64,000 nt of DNA. Origin: Mesostigma viride (lineage: Eukaryota; Streptophyta; Mesostigmatophyceae; Mesostigmatales; Mesostigmataceae). This document shows positions 32,993 to 43,440 of this stretch, in pieces. Below the pieces are notes generated by a model, which had not been told where the DNA came from, made no database searches, and worked only from the letters and a program-made list of their open reading frames with translations. Made by a program: the position numbers and the translations under genes. The stretch is taken from assembly GCA_009746045.1 (NCBI GenBank), contig RPFO01000175.1, positions 2,785,634-2,849,633 on the forward strand, read 5' to 3'. The stretch's first letter is position 1, and each line of letters starts with the position of its first letter.

Positions 32993-33583
32993 GGCTGGGA
33001 TGTGTGGAGCCTGTGGACGTTGTACCGAGCCTGGGATGGCAGATTGCTTCGCTTTAAGTGGACATTTCAGATGAAGCCCGTCCCGGGCACTGATAGGAAA
33101 GTAGAATTTGCTAGACCTGTAGTGCTATAGAGTTTTCTGGATCTTCTGACCTGCCCCCTTCGGCCTTGACTGCGCCAGGTTTAATAAACAAAGATACGTG
33201 GCGCATGGTAGTGTGCTTTCATCTAGGGCGCTTGAATAGGGGTATGCCACATGGGTCCGCTGTGCTAGATTTTTCAAAGGCCTACCTCCACGGGGATGCC
33301 AATGAAAGTGCTCGGCTATGGGATGGCACCACACCCCTCTATGTTAGGACACCCAAAATCTGGGAGCCTCTTGTAGGAAAGAAGTTTATGCGGCTGATAC
33401 TGAAGGCGGTTGATGGGACCGTGGCTGGTCCACGGGCTTGGCGCCTGAGCCTAGAGCGCCTTCTCCTTGACACAGCTCGCATGGTGTACAGTGACTTGGA
33501 CCCCTCCTTGTTTGTGGGCGTCTGGAAGGGCGAGCTGGTGTTTGTGTTCGTGCATGCGGATGACTGTGATTGCTTTGGCCCGC
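32993..33583 (+). pseudogene. Copia-B RT, part 1, cut by Gypsy-2
   Basis: FKWTFQMKPVPGTD then FARPVV (33050-33120), a frame break, then INKDTWRMVVCFHLG, AVLDFSKAYLHGDA (motif with the first catalytic Asp, about 33265-33305) and the box VHADD (HADD at 33553-33564) in place of YVDD. The coding sequence reaches FGP, where Gypsy-2 inserted 19 bases after the catalytic box. It resumes at 44697. Confidence 0.8.
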
Positions 33584-33721
33584 TGTCGCGTCTGCGTGCC
33601 ACAACCTCCGACGCCACCATGCGGCTGGCCACTCAGCTTTGGTAAAACCCAAATGAGCTGAGCTGACGTGCCTGCCTTAACTGCATGCCCTGTGGGGTGG
33701 GCGAGGACCTGTCCCATGATT
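33584..33721 (-). repeat. Repeat B2 of Gypsy-2 (outer end)
   Basis: 138 bp starting TGTCGCGTCTGCG; matches B1 at 34973-35115 at about 95%. It abuts TSD CCGC on one side and A2 on the other. Confidence 0.85.
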
Positions 33722-34970
33722 AATGAAAAGAGGGCTCTCAGCCGAGGACAAGGAACTGTCCCTCGTGCCTGATGACCACCTTCTTGATCCCCTTGTGTAC
33801 CGTCGCGTGCCGCGTTTGAATATCCTTGCTGGGGCGTTAACTAGACGCTCCAACTACTCTAATTGCGACAATATGATGGTGCAAGAGGGTGCTTTTGCCT
33901 CCCCTGCTATAGAACAATGCTTTCACAACACACACTTTGCACAGTCTGATGATGAAGCCGCACATGCGGAATTTATTGAGAAAGTTAATACAATTACAAC
34001 ACGTTGATAGTCTCAATATCGATGCACTCCATGCTCACGAGCCCGCAGTTAGGCAGCGCTCCATGACATGCTACCGGCCTTGCTCCCAAGGAAAGGGAGA
34101 AACACGAAGGCCACTAACGAGAGACTCGAAGAGACTACACGCTGCGTGAGAGTCCTCTTCGACTATGAACCAAACCATTCGTCATGCCACACGCATGACA
34201 CACGCCACACTTGTCAGTCCAGCCAGGAATGCCAAAACTATCTTGCTGCCTGAACCATGCAAATAGAAACCGCATTCCAGTTGCCGTCCTGGCTTTCTAC
34301 CACACATGCCAACAAAAGCAGGAAGGCATCCCGACAAATCTAAATTGCTACCCTGTTGCCGATCTCATCTCCTAGAGGCTCCGGCATTTCTGTCCCTGGG
34401 AATGTCCGGCATTGAGTCACGTCCACCAAGGTCGAAGCATAATATCCTTCAGACAATCTGCACGCTCACACCTTGCGTGTGAGTGGCCCAGCAAACATTG
34501 CGTCTAATCGTTCCTTTCTAGAAGAAATCCCTTTGTAGGGCTGCCAGCGATTTCGCATTCATTCCAGCGATCTGGCTCCGCACCGCAAATTGTCCTTTTC
34601 CATTTTCTGTCCAGTCCTCATAACGTTGACCCGCTATTCTACACCACAAAGACACCTGGCCTGTCAATAGCCTCGGCGCTGTTGAAGTCCAGCAGTCCAG
34701 CTTCAGCTCCAGCTCCAGCTCCTAACACGCGTATGATCCTCTCGACGCTGCGCACTTGTGCTGCCGTCCGCTCAAGTCAGTGCTGCGCGCCCAGCTGTGC
34801 CTGGCCCGGCGCGCGCGCACGTACACTTTCGTCCGCTCTTATGCTGCAAGTGCTAGTGTCCCCCCCGGTCACTAGCCTTTGTCGAAAATGCGTAGAAAAC
34901 AAATTCCTTGCGCACGTCACCGGTCTTGTGCATAGTGGGCGCCCGGATGACATAGCTCGCGTCCGTGACA
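33722..34970 (-). repeat. Repeat A2 of Gypsy-2
   Basis: 1249 bp, about 99% identical to A1 (43441-44692). It contains no ORF with a recognisable motif. It is joined to B1 through the perfect palindrome GACAGCTGTC (34967-34976), the junction expected when two element ends meet. Confidence 0.9.
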
Positions 34971-34972
34971 GC

Positions 34973-35115
34973 TGTCGCGTCTGCGTGCCACAATCTCCGG
35001 CGCCACCATGGCGGCTGGCCACTCAGCTTAATTTGGTAAAACCCAAATGAGCTGAGCTGACGTGCCTGCCTTAACTGCATGCCCTGTGGGGTGGGCGAGG
35101 ACCTGTCCCATGATT
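34973..35115 (-). repeat. Repeat B1 of Gypsy-2
   Basis: 143 bp; starts (minus) AATCATGGGACAGG right after the polypurine tract, so it behaves as the start of the LTR U3 region. Confidence 0.85.
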
Positions 35116-35130
35116 CCCCCCCTCGCTGGC
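35116..35130 (-). other. Polypurine tract of Gypsy-2
   Basis: Minus strand GCGAGGGGGGG directly before B1; marks the 5' edge of the LTR proper. Confidence 0.65.
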
Positions 35131-35141
35131 GACCGGCCCCA

Positions 35142-36110
35142 TCACGAAGACAGCGATCGTACCAAGACAAGGGCAGCGGTGACCGCAGTCAAGCTGCGGG
35201 AGGTAAACTGCGCAGCGGTGCACACTGGACAAAACCAATCCCCCTCCGGAATGCTGGTGACCACTGGCTGCAAGCACTGCATGTGCCAACCACAGTTACA
35301 CTGATCACACAATAACATGGACTCCGCCTGATCGACCCGGTGACAAACCTGACACTGGGCGTCCTTGACTCGGCGAGACGTGTGCGGTTGGAGGTCGTGG
35401 ACCAAATTGGGCAGCGAGCAGGGACTGAGATTGCTGAGGTTGTCAGTCGTACGGCTCCCGTCGGCGCCCTCCAAAATTGCCACTCCCGATGGTTTGATAG
35501 CCACAATGCGCAAAATGGTGGGCCCCGCCTCCACATCCAAAGTGTGCTTCAGCTGAGTGCGCAGGAAAACATACTGCCCTGGCCTAAACCGCAGCTGGCG
35601 AGCCATGTATGCGCCCCCCCGGCGCTGAGCGTAGCGCAGGGAGTCCCTGTGCTGAGCAATGAACAAGTTGTTCATCGCGATGGGCATGACCTTCTTAAAA
35701 GTCTCTGCCCTGGCCAGCACCTCAACCAAAAATTGCTGAGCGTTGTCGAAGGCCATGGGTTCGGGGTGCGCAACCTGTGCCTCCGTAGGCAAAAGAGGAT
35801 TACGCCCGAACAGAAGGAAATACGGGGAGAAGGTAGCGAGAGACTCCTGGGGAGACATGCGATAACCCATGGCAATCCATGCCAACTCGCGATCCCACCT
35901 GGCCGACTCCGGCACCTGCAGGCTCCACTTGCGCAGCGCCTGCTTGACGGTCTGCACCAATCTCTCAGCCAAACCATTGGCCTGAGGATGCTCCCGAGAA
36001 GTGCGACGGTGATCAATAAGACATCCATCCAGCAACTCCTGGAACTCACCCCTGAACTCACCACCCTGGTCCGTGACTACCTCCGCGGGAGCCCCAAACC
36101 TGGTATGATG
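35142..36110 (-). pseudogene. Gypsy-2 integrase C-terminal half with PHD finger
   Basis: Continues the integrase after an indel near 36095. Catalytic D in VVTDQGGEF (about 36070), then the E region SREHPQANGLAERLV and WIAMGYRMSPQESL. A C-terminal RFRPGQYVFLRTQ domain follows. The ORF ends with a PHD-type Cys/His array (35360-35220): CQVCH, MLLCDQCNCGWHMQCL, GDWFCPVC, fitting C4-H-C3 with the conserved Trp before the last Cys pair. PHD fingers read the histone H3 tail, often K4 state. Where chromoviruses carry a chromodomain, this element carries a PHD finger, probably to steer integration. It stops 26 bases before B1. Confidence 0.85.
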
Positions 36111-37900
36111 TCCGCAAAATGCTTCGCTGTGGTAGCGGCATGCTTGTCAGCAATGGGGATCAACTCAACCCATTTGCTAAAGCTCTCCACGCATACCATG
36201 ACATAGAGGTTGCCGTCAGGGCTCTCCTGAAACGGCCCGCACAGATCGACGTGCCAGCGATAAAACAAGCCCTTGATGGGAAGCGACATCAGCTCCTTGG
36301 CACCATGATCTGCGCTAAAGTTAGCCTTGGTTCGAGCACACGGGACACAGCTGGCCACTACCTGGGCCACCGTGTGTCGCATGTTATTCCACCAATAGCT
36401 GGTCCGTACGAGGCTGAGCGTGCGATTGCCACCCAAGTGACCATACCGCTCGTGGTACGCCTGCACTATAGCAACGCGCTTGTCAGGCGGTGGGACGACC
36501 ACCCTACGCTTGCCCAACAGCTTGTACAAAACCCCATCTTCCCAACCATAGGTTGCAGCCCTGTGCTGCACCCTGTTCAACTCCGTTGCCTTCTGAGCAG
36601 GAGTCCAATCGACTGGAGTAGGAGTCAAGACAGCACCCTGCACTTGCTCCAACACTCGACCATCTAGCCAGATATCAGCGGTGTAGCAATCAGCAAGAGA
36701 GCTACGCGCTAAGAGAGCCTGCACAGCGATCAGCTGCTGCAGAGAAGGATCAATGTCAAAGGACAGAGACCTACCCTCTTCCATAGCGCACACAGCTTTG
36801 GATGGCGTGAATGGCGACGGCCGCACCGGGTCGTCGCTGATGCCGAAGTCCGCCACAGAGTACTCGACACTGCGCCACCACGCCTCCTCCTCATCGTCGG
36901 CCGCATACCCAGCAGCGTTCACAAAGACCACAGAACCAGACGAGCCCTCGGCACCCATGGCCCGGGCTCCAGTGTGGTCAACAGTGGTAGGCATGGCGTA
37001 TCGGGATAGCACATCGGCGTTGACATGGTCCTTGCCGGCCCGATGCACAATGGTCATGTGGTACTCCTGGATAATCATGGCCCATCGGGCGAGCTTACCC
37101 GTCAGGTTGGTGTTGGTCATTAGCCACTGAAGCGGCTGGTGGTCTGTCACCAGAGTAAACACGCGCCCAAATAAATACGGGCGAAAGTGCTTGATGGCCC
37201 ACACCACAGCCAGTGCCTCCCCCTCATAGGAAGAATACCGGCTCTCCGCTGGGTTGTTGCTGCGACTAGCATAAGCAATAACGTGCTCGCGCCCATCACC
37301 ATCCTTTTGCGCCAAGACCGCACCCAGTCCTACCTTGGACCAGTCGGTATATAACACAAATGGCAAAGCATAGTCAGGGGCGCGCAGAATCGGTGCCGAC
37401 GTGAGCTCCTGCTTGATTGTCTCGATGGCGCGTTGCTGTGCGGGACCCCACGCCCACACGCACCCCTTCTTGAGTAACTCGGTCAAGGGCTTCACCTTGC
37501 TGCTGAAGTTCTCAATGTAACCTCGGTAATAGCCAGCCAAACCCAAATACGCCCGCACCCCTGAGACATCCGTGGGTACGGCGGCCTGCGCAATGGATTC
37601 GACCTTGGCGGCATCAGGCGTCCGGCCACCCGGCACAATCTGATGACCAAGGAATGAGAGGGTCCGCTGGGCGAACTTGCACTTCTCAGGGTGCAGCCGC
37701 ATATTATGCTCCTCGAGAGCCAAGCGAACCTGCTCCAAGTGCGCCAGGTGCTCCTCAAATGTCGCGCTAAAGACGATTACATCATCAATGTAACAAGCGG
37801 CGAAAGGAAGACCTGCAAGCACTTTGTCCATAGCTCGTTGGAAAACAGCACTAGCGTTGCGGTGCCCAAAGGGCATGCGCACCCACTCATACAAATTGCC
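36077..37900 (-). CDS. Gypsy-2 RT C-terminal part, RNase H and integrase N-terminal half
   Basis: 605 codons open. RT boxes: YEWVRMPFGHRNASAVFQ, catalytic YIDD in ACYIDDVIVFSATF (about 37795-37755) and FLGHQIVPGG. RNase H: VLYTDWSKVGLGAVL (Asp), SRYSSYEGEALAVVWA (Glu) and FTLVTDHQPLQWL (Asp). Integrase zinc domain: H in YHERYGHLGG and CVPCARTK; first catalytic D in WHVDLCGPF. The 5' end is joined to the upstream frame across a G6 run (about 37905) and the 3' end breaks at about 36095. Both are single-base shifts. Confidence 0.85.
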   Translation of the reverse strand, partial: GNLYEWVRMPFGHRNASAVFQRAMDKVLAGLPFAACYIDDVIVFSATFEEHLAHLEQVRLALEEHNMRLHPEKCKFAQRTLSFLGHQIVPGGRTPDAAKVESIAQAAVPTDVSGVRAYLGLAGYYRGYIENFSSKVKPLTELLKKGCVWAWGPAQQRAIETIKQELTSAPILRAPDYALPFVLYTDWSKVGLGAVLAQKDGDGREHVIAYASRSNNPAESRYSSYEGEALAVVWAIKHFRPYLFGRVFTLVTDHQPLQWLMTNTNLTGKLARWAMIIQEYHMTIVHRAGKDHVNADVLSRYAMPTTVDHTGARAMGAEGSSGSVVFVNAAGYAADDEEEAWWRSVEYSVADFGISDDPVRPSPFTPSKAVCAMEEGRSLSFDIDPSLQQLIAVQALLARSSLADCYTADIWLDGRVLEQVQGAVLTPTPVDWTPAQKATELNRVQHRAATYGWEDGVLYKLLGKRRVVVPPPDKRVAIVQAYHERYGHLGGNRTLSLVRTSYWWNNMRHTVAQVVASCVPCARTKANFSADHGAKELMSLPIKGLFYRWHVDLCGPFQESPDGNLYVMVCVESFSKWVELIPIADKHAATTAKHFADIIPGLGLPRR

Positions 37901-38770
37901 GCCCCCCAGAATGCAAGCTTCCGCTGATCCTCCGGCGCAACTGCGATCTGATGAAAGCCGCTACGCAGGTCCAGCGAGGACACAAACTTCACATGAGGAG
38001 ATATCTTATCCAGGACATCATCCACACGTGGCATGGGGTAACGGTCCACGGGTGTGTGTGCATTCAGCAACCGCAGATCGGTGGCCATGCGCATACCCGT
38101 CCATGCCCCGGTGATAGCGTCCTTCTTGGGCGCAACGACAACGGCAGCAGCATAGCTGGAGGAAGATTGCCTGATGATACCGGCATCCTCTAACTCCTTG
38201 CATTGCTCGGCTACAAAATCCAACTCGGCCTGACTCAGGCGATGCTGGCGTCGGAACAAAGGAGTGTCAGTGTCCAATGGAACACGCATGGTCCCACCAT
38301 TGAAACACCCCAGTTCATCACTTGTGAAAGCGAAGGCCCCCCTTGCAGTGCCTAGCCACTTTAGCATGGCTGAGCGCTGCGCATCAGAAAGGTGTTCGCC
38401 AATAGCCCAGGGGTGCGTATCCGCGGGATCACCCACAGCTACCGCATGTGCCTCAAGATGCGGCGCCCTAGCCGCATCGTCGTGGAACAAGGAAAAGGCT
38501 GCCACACCTGGTGTGACACCCACCGCCGGAGCCTCGCGTGCCGCACGGTGTATTACCCGATGCAGCGTGGGCTCGCCGGCCAGCACGGTGCTGGTCAGCA
38601 GGGCGGTCATGAGAATGATAGTCCACACCTGTCGCAGACGCCACCCCCATGCTGATGAAGTCCCCGTCGCTGCAGGGCGCTTCAGTTTGGCTGCGCGCGC
38701 CTCAACCTGCTGAGGCGGATTGGCTGGGGACGCCCCCCCAGACTGGCGCACGGCAACCGATGCAAGCAGC
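37900..38770 (-). pseudogene. Gypsy-2 linker and RT N-terminal part
   Basis: After the methyltransferase comes a basic patch (AAKLKRPAAT, like half a nuclear localisation signal), then a hydrophobic run VWTIILMTALLTSTVLAG (about 38635-38580). Then a linker with the RT entry VPLDTDTPLFRRQHRLSQ, LEDAGIIRQSSSSYAAAVV, MATDLRLLNAHTPVDRYP and SSLDLRSGFHQI. It breaks at a G-run indel just before the YEWVRMPFG box. The hydrophobic run could be a buried helix or a membrane segment; neither is usual between protease and RT. Confidence 0.75.
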
Positions 38771-39735
38771 ACATACCCGACCTGCAACACCGACATAGCC
38801 TGGCCTATCAAAGACCAGCGCTCACTCTCGAGCACGCCCGGCAGCGCCGAGGCCCCGACATGAAAACCCATGCTGGCCTCACGAAATTCTGCGGGTGGCT
38901 GCACCAACAGACCGGTGGTAGTGTCCCAAACGAGACCCTTACCCCGATCACGGTATGCTGTCGACCCTTGGTAACTGACCAGGGTCGGCAGTGCACACAT
39001 GGGGCTCCCGACCCGGTTGACGCGTGCATACGGTGGGCGATCCTCGCTATCCACCTTCTGCGTGACTAGGTGGGAAGGCAATGCTACCTCCGCAGACACA
39101 CTCGGATGCTGCCTTGCTACGGCCCCAAAGACCGCCTGCACACCGGTCGCACACGCCACGTTGGTCCAATAGGCACGCAAACGATGCGTGAGCCCACCCA
39201 GCCCTGCGTTGTCACACACGATGGGCTCCCCCAGGAGTGCCACGATTGTAGCCCAGTCCTCCCGCACCGCCTGATGTGGGCTGTCACCCGCCACAACGTT
39301 CTCAAACAGATACGCAGGCGGATGGGGCTGACGCGACTGCAACAGTCCCACCACACGCAACAGTTCCCAGAACAGCGCGCTACGCGGATCGGCTAGCCCC
39401 CGCCCTTGCCCTGCCTGGCTCAGGCCCTGGCACTCCCAACCCGCATTACCAAGTCGATGGCATGATGCCTGCGCAACAACTGCTGCACCTGCACCTCACC
39501 GATGGCTCGGATATCTTGAGGACATTCCCCAAACGGGTCACGCCATGCTGATGGCGGAAACTGCGCGGGATACTCTCGCGACAACACGCCACAGTGACTG
39601 AAGTACACCTGACGCGCCTTGTGCGATGGCTCTACCGCGATGAGTTTACGGCACACGCCGCCTGCGGCCAAAAAGCCTGCAATGCCCCCTCCGATCCCCG
39701 CAAACAGTTCCAACACTACCGCACCCTTGGCAAAA
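38770..39735 (-). pseudogene. C5 cytosine DNA methyltransferase domain in Gypsy-2
   Basis: Motif I, VVLELFAGIGGGIAGFLAAG (about 39722-39660), binds AdoMet; VEPSHKARQVY follows (motif II). Motif IV with the catalytic Cys reads GWECQGLSQAG (Cys codon 39432-39430), Glu replacing the usual Pro of PCQ. Motif VI is FENVV (about 39305), motif VIII RLRAYWTN (about 39180), then a recognition region, EFREASMGFHVG (motif IX) and RWSLIGQAMSV (motif X, about 38820). All core motifs are in order. A single-base shift near 39440 separates motif I from motif IV. It would methylate cytosine in DNA; the full motif set suggests a recently working enzyme. The call rests on motif order, not alignment. Confidence 0.85.
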
Positions 39736-41756
39736 TCAGGGGCCTGCGGTAAGATTGCAGCAGAAAAATTACCTTGGGCCTCCGAGACACCCGGTTGCAC
39801 CAAAGTGAGGCCATGGCTGGCCATCTGAGGAATGGTGACGACGGCTTCAGTCACCCGCTTGCGCATAGCCAGCTGCCGCGTGGACGTCACAGCATCCAGC
39901 GACCACTGCGTGCGCATCTTGGCAATGCTCGCCGTTGGCTGAGGCAGCACCGTCCGATGCTTGTCCCACGCCGATGAGCCCGCCGCCCGTACCTCCACCA
40001 TGCTGACCTCCACCACGCCCGCAGCCGCTGAAGGGTTGAGGCGTGCAGCCCCGGCTGAAGAACTGAAGCATGAGACCGGCACACTGGCCCGCTTCAGGCC
40101 AGCCCCATCCCAATCAGGGATGTAAGATGCCTCCTCCGCCCTATAGTCCACCTGAACCATGGCGCGAGCAAGGACATCCACCCCGAGTAGTGCGGAATAT
40201 CCACACTTGTTGACCACCAGCGCATACGCGGACACGGTGGTCATGCTAGAGGCGCGCAACGGATTGAAAATCACGTTGACTTTAACCGCCGTCATAGCGT
40301 ACGGCTTACTAGCCGGACCCTGCCAACCTGACACAGACACGGGGCTTTCCACTAAGCCACCGTTCTCGTAGGTCAGGTTCAGCATGGTGGCCAAGTCTGT
40401 GCTGATGACTAGCGGCTGAGCACCGCTATCAAGCTTGACTGCGCCAACCAACGGACATGTCACCATGTCGCTCCATACATCTCCACAGGCTCCAACTGCT
40501 TGGAACGCTATGGACGGCTCACCATTGGGGTATGGAACCACCGTGGGAACCTGGGGAACTGCACTAGTGCGCTGCTGGCTACTTGTGCTGACCACTCCCG
40601 CTTGCACCACGGGCACTGCGGCTTCTACCGGCTGACGCCCGTAGGTGACGGACTCAGAATTGCGCAAGGTGCGCACATCATGCCCATCTGCGAACAACTG
40701 GATCTCGGACACAACCGACCCCAGCCACTCAACCCCCTTCTGCCCGAAGGTGTCGACCACCTGCCGTGCTGAAAACATGGGTACGTCCACAATGAACGGC
40801 ATTGGGTACACAGGCGCCAATCGCCTACGCTGCTCCAGCCCAGCAGGGTTCGCATGCTCAAAAGCAGATTGCACCCCAGCCAGCGGCATGGAAAAGGACG
40901 CGGGCAACTGCCCGGCAGGCAACATGGGTGCCTGCTGAAAAGAAAGCGGGCTGCGTGCCTGCTTGCCTTTGGTAGCCTCCGCAGCGTTGATCTCGACGTC
41001 ACCCGGCATGGGCGCCCAGAATGGGTCCTCCCGGTACACCGTCGCGAATTGGTTGGGGGGCGCCGTCGCCTCCTCACCATGCTTGATGGCAGCCACCTGG
41101 GCTTCCATCGAGTCGGTCTTGCCCGCCATCTCGGCGAAGTGGACCGTCTTGATGCCCGCGGCTGGACACTTGTTCATCAGGTGCCACTTCGTGTCTGCCC
41201 CATGCGGCTTCGTGCAGCGGCTTGGACACTCGCGACTAAGGTGCCCATCCTTGTCGCAAAGGTAACATTTACCGCGTGACGGGGTGGGTGCGCCCAGCGC
41301 GCCTTGCACGCCCTGCGCCTCCTGAGTCCCATCCGATGACGGCGGACGACCGCCTCCGCCTCGACCACCACCGCGACCCCGACCACCGTAGCCACTGCCG
41401 CCGCCACCACGACTGACACCGCCGCTGCCACCCTGACCGCCACCGCCGCTGCCCCCGTGACCGGCGTTGCCACCACCCTGAGTGCCGACATATTCACCGC
41501 GCCCCGCACCAGGCAGCCGCTGGCCACCCTTGACCGCGATGGCCTTCTCCATCTCAGCCATCTTCTTGCGCATCTCAGCCAGCTCAGACGAGATACCCTT
41601 CTCGCCTTCCGCACGCTTCCTGAGCAGCCGCTTGAATGCTGCACAGAGAGTCACCAAAGTCCACTCCCCACCGGGCGGCTCCGGAAGATCGATGGCCAGC
41701 AGGGGCACTGCACTCCGCCATAACCGGCAAGCCTTGGTCTGCGTATAATCAGGCAC
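39735..41756 (-). CDS. Gypsy-2 Gag C-terminus, zinc knuckle and protease
   Basis: The open frame from about 41756 runs through the protease into methyltransferase motif I at 39420. It has a coiled stretch (SELAEMRKKMAEMEKAI), a Gly/Arg-rich region, and the knuckle CYLCDKDGHLSREC (about 41270-41228). The protease site is VKLDSGAQPLVIS (DSGA at 40430-40419) with the later strand SALLGVDVLARAM. The frame is in phase with motif I, so protease and methyltransferase were one polyprotein. A Gag/PR/MTase/RT arrangement puts the enzyme where only a linker normally sits. Confidence 0.8.
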
Positions 41757-43281
41757 TTTGCCCGCAAACGCGAGAGCCGGTCAAGGGAGAAAGCCGGATC
41801 CTCACCCTCGGCGACGGTGAACGCTCCATTCCATTCCGCGATGGCCTTGACGTGCTCAACTGGGTACTCCAGCCGCAGTTGCTGCCACAGCTGCTCTGCC
41901 GGGTCGACATCGAAGATGATCGAGTCGAGATCCGGTGTGCCCATGTCCGTGAGCGCAAACCATATGTCCGTGCGATGACATCGGTCCACGAGCGCTCGGT
42001 AATGCTGGACCAAAACCTGGACCTTCTTCTTGGTCAGGTCATGGAAAAAAGGTGAATAAAATCCATCACCATCTCATGGCGAAGAGGATACCCCGAGGCA
42101 TAACGATAAGTGTTACAATGAGCTCGGAAGAGCTCATAGGCTTCCTCTAAAGTCGCACCCGTGCCTGCTGAGGTGAACTTCTCGCGAAGCTCCACCTTGG
42201 GCAGCGATGGCACACGAGTGGATTCGCCATGCACGCCGTACGGCATGCGGTGGGGTCGCTGGACGTCGTCGCCCTCACCCCATGGTATGCTGGCTACCTC
42301 CCGATCGACTTGGCCCCAGCCGAAGTCTGACCGAGTGCCGCCAAGCCTGGGCCGCCCTGCGGTGCCACCCAACGGCGTTGCTGCCGCCGTCATGGGTGGC
42401 CGACCTGTGCTAAACAAGCCACCTGATGCTCCCCCCCTGGGGGCTGCACCATACCCGCCGCGCCACGATAACGTGCCTTGGTTGGGTGCCCGTAGGTTCC
42501 CCCCCAGCGTATAAGATGCGTCGGCAGTCGACCGGGTGCCTACCCGACCGACGTTCGGCTGCAGCTCGTCATCCTGCGCCATTTCCCCGTCGCCCCGCCG
42601 TTGACCGCTTGGTCCGACGCGTGGCTGACTGGGCTCAACGTTGCGTAGTGGACCTGTCCCACTGCGCTCTTCGTCGAAGTGTCCGCGTTGGTCGCGCAGC
42701 GCCTCATGTCGCCGCGCTTCCTCGGCAGCGGCCTCCTCGTCGGCAGCCTGCCTGGCCTCGGCGTCGCGTTGGGCCGCAGCTTGGCAGGCGCGTGCAGCTT
42801 CCGTGGTTGCCTCCGCCTGCCGCCGTTGCTCAGCGCGCTCCGTAGCACGCCTCGCTTCAGCCGTAGATTCCGCGCGCTCCAAAGCAAGTCGCACAGTTTC
42901 TTCAACAAGCGTCGCCTGTTGCGATAACTGCGTCGCTTGCTGAGCTCGGAGTGCCGCCAGCTCTGCCGCTTGCTCTTGCAGCAGGCGCAGCACTTGGGTA
43001 AGAGCACCACCGTCCCCTGCCGAAGAAAGGGAAGGCGCTCCATTACCTAACAAAGCGGTGTCCGCACTAGTGCCGAGACGACCGCTGGGCGGGTCAGTTG
43101 CTTGACCGCCCGTAGCTGCCGGCGCTGACCCACCACTGCCTGATGCTGTGGGGTCAGTTCCTGACATGTTGATGGTGGTATCGACCCTGGAGAGCTCCTG
43201 CCCGTCGGTGTCGACGCCCGTGTTGGCACAGCCTGCGTGGCTTGCCAAAAACGCTGTGACCGACCTAGTGTGATATGACAT
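41651..43281 (-). pseudogene. gag: Gypsy-2 gag N-terminal part
   Basis: From an ATG at 43281 (or MSGTDPTAS at 43167). A long Ala/Glu/Arg/Gln-rich coiled coil covers about residues 95-205 (LLQEQAAELAALRAQQ). A Gly/Arg/Pro region follows, then a capsid-like segment (LEEAYELFRAHCNTY). Frame changes near 42040 and 41770 split it into three ORFs that read on into the knuckle-bearing part. Confidence 0.7.
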
Positions 43282-43426
43282 AAACTGCCACAACCACTAC
43301 CAAGTAGCAACGGTCTAATCTGAAAGACTTAATGGTTGATCAGGCCACTATGTGTGCTAGTCTTCCCCAGAAAACTGCACACCGTCTCTCTTTGCTGAAA
43401 TGAAAATGTTCCTTTGCAGATGGAGC

Positions 43427-43440
43427 TAGTCTCTTCGAGT
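43427..43440 (-). other. Candidate self-priming primer-binding site of Gypsy-2
   Basis: Minus strand ACTCGAAGAGACTA starts immediately after the A1 repeat, where a primer site belongs, yet has no tRNA-like TGG. Its exact 14-base complement lies within A1 on the same strand (43856-43843). RNA starting near 43856 could fold back and prime, as Tf1-type elements do. Confidence 0.5.

Noticed and set aside
40435-41748. Plus-strand ORFs opposite Gypsy-2 gag/pro
   Set aside because: Antisense shadows of a strongly biased Gly/Arg-rich coding strand; no motifs.
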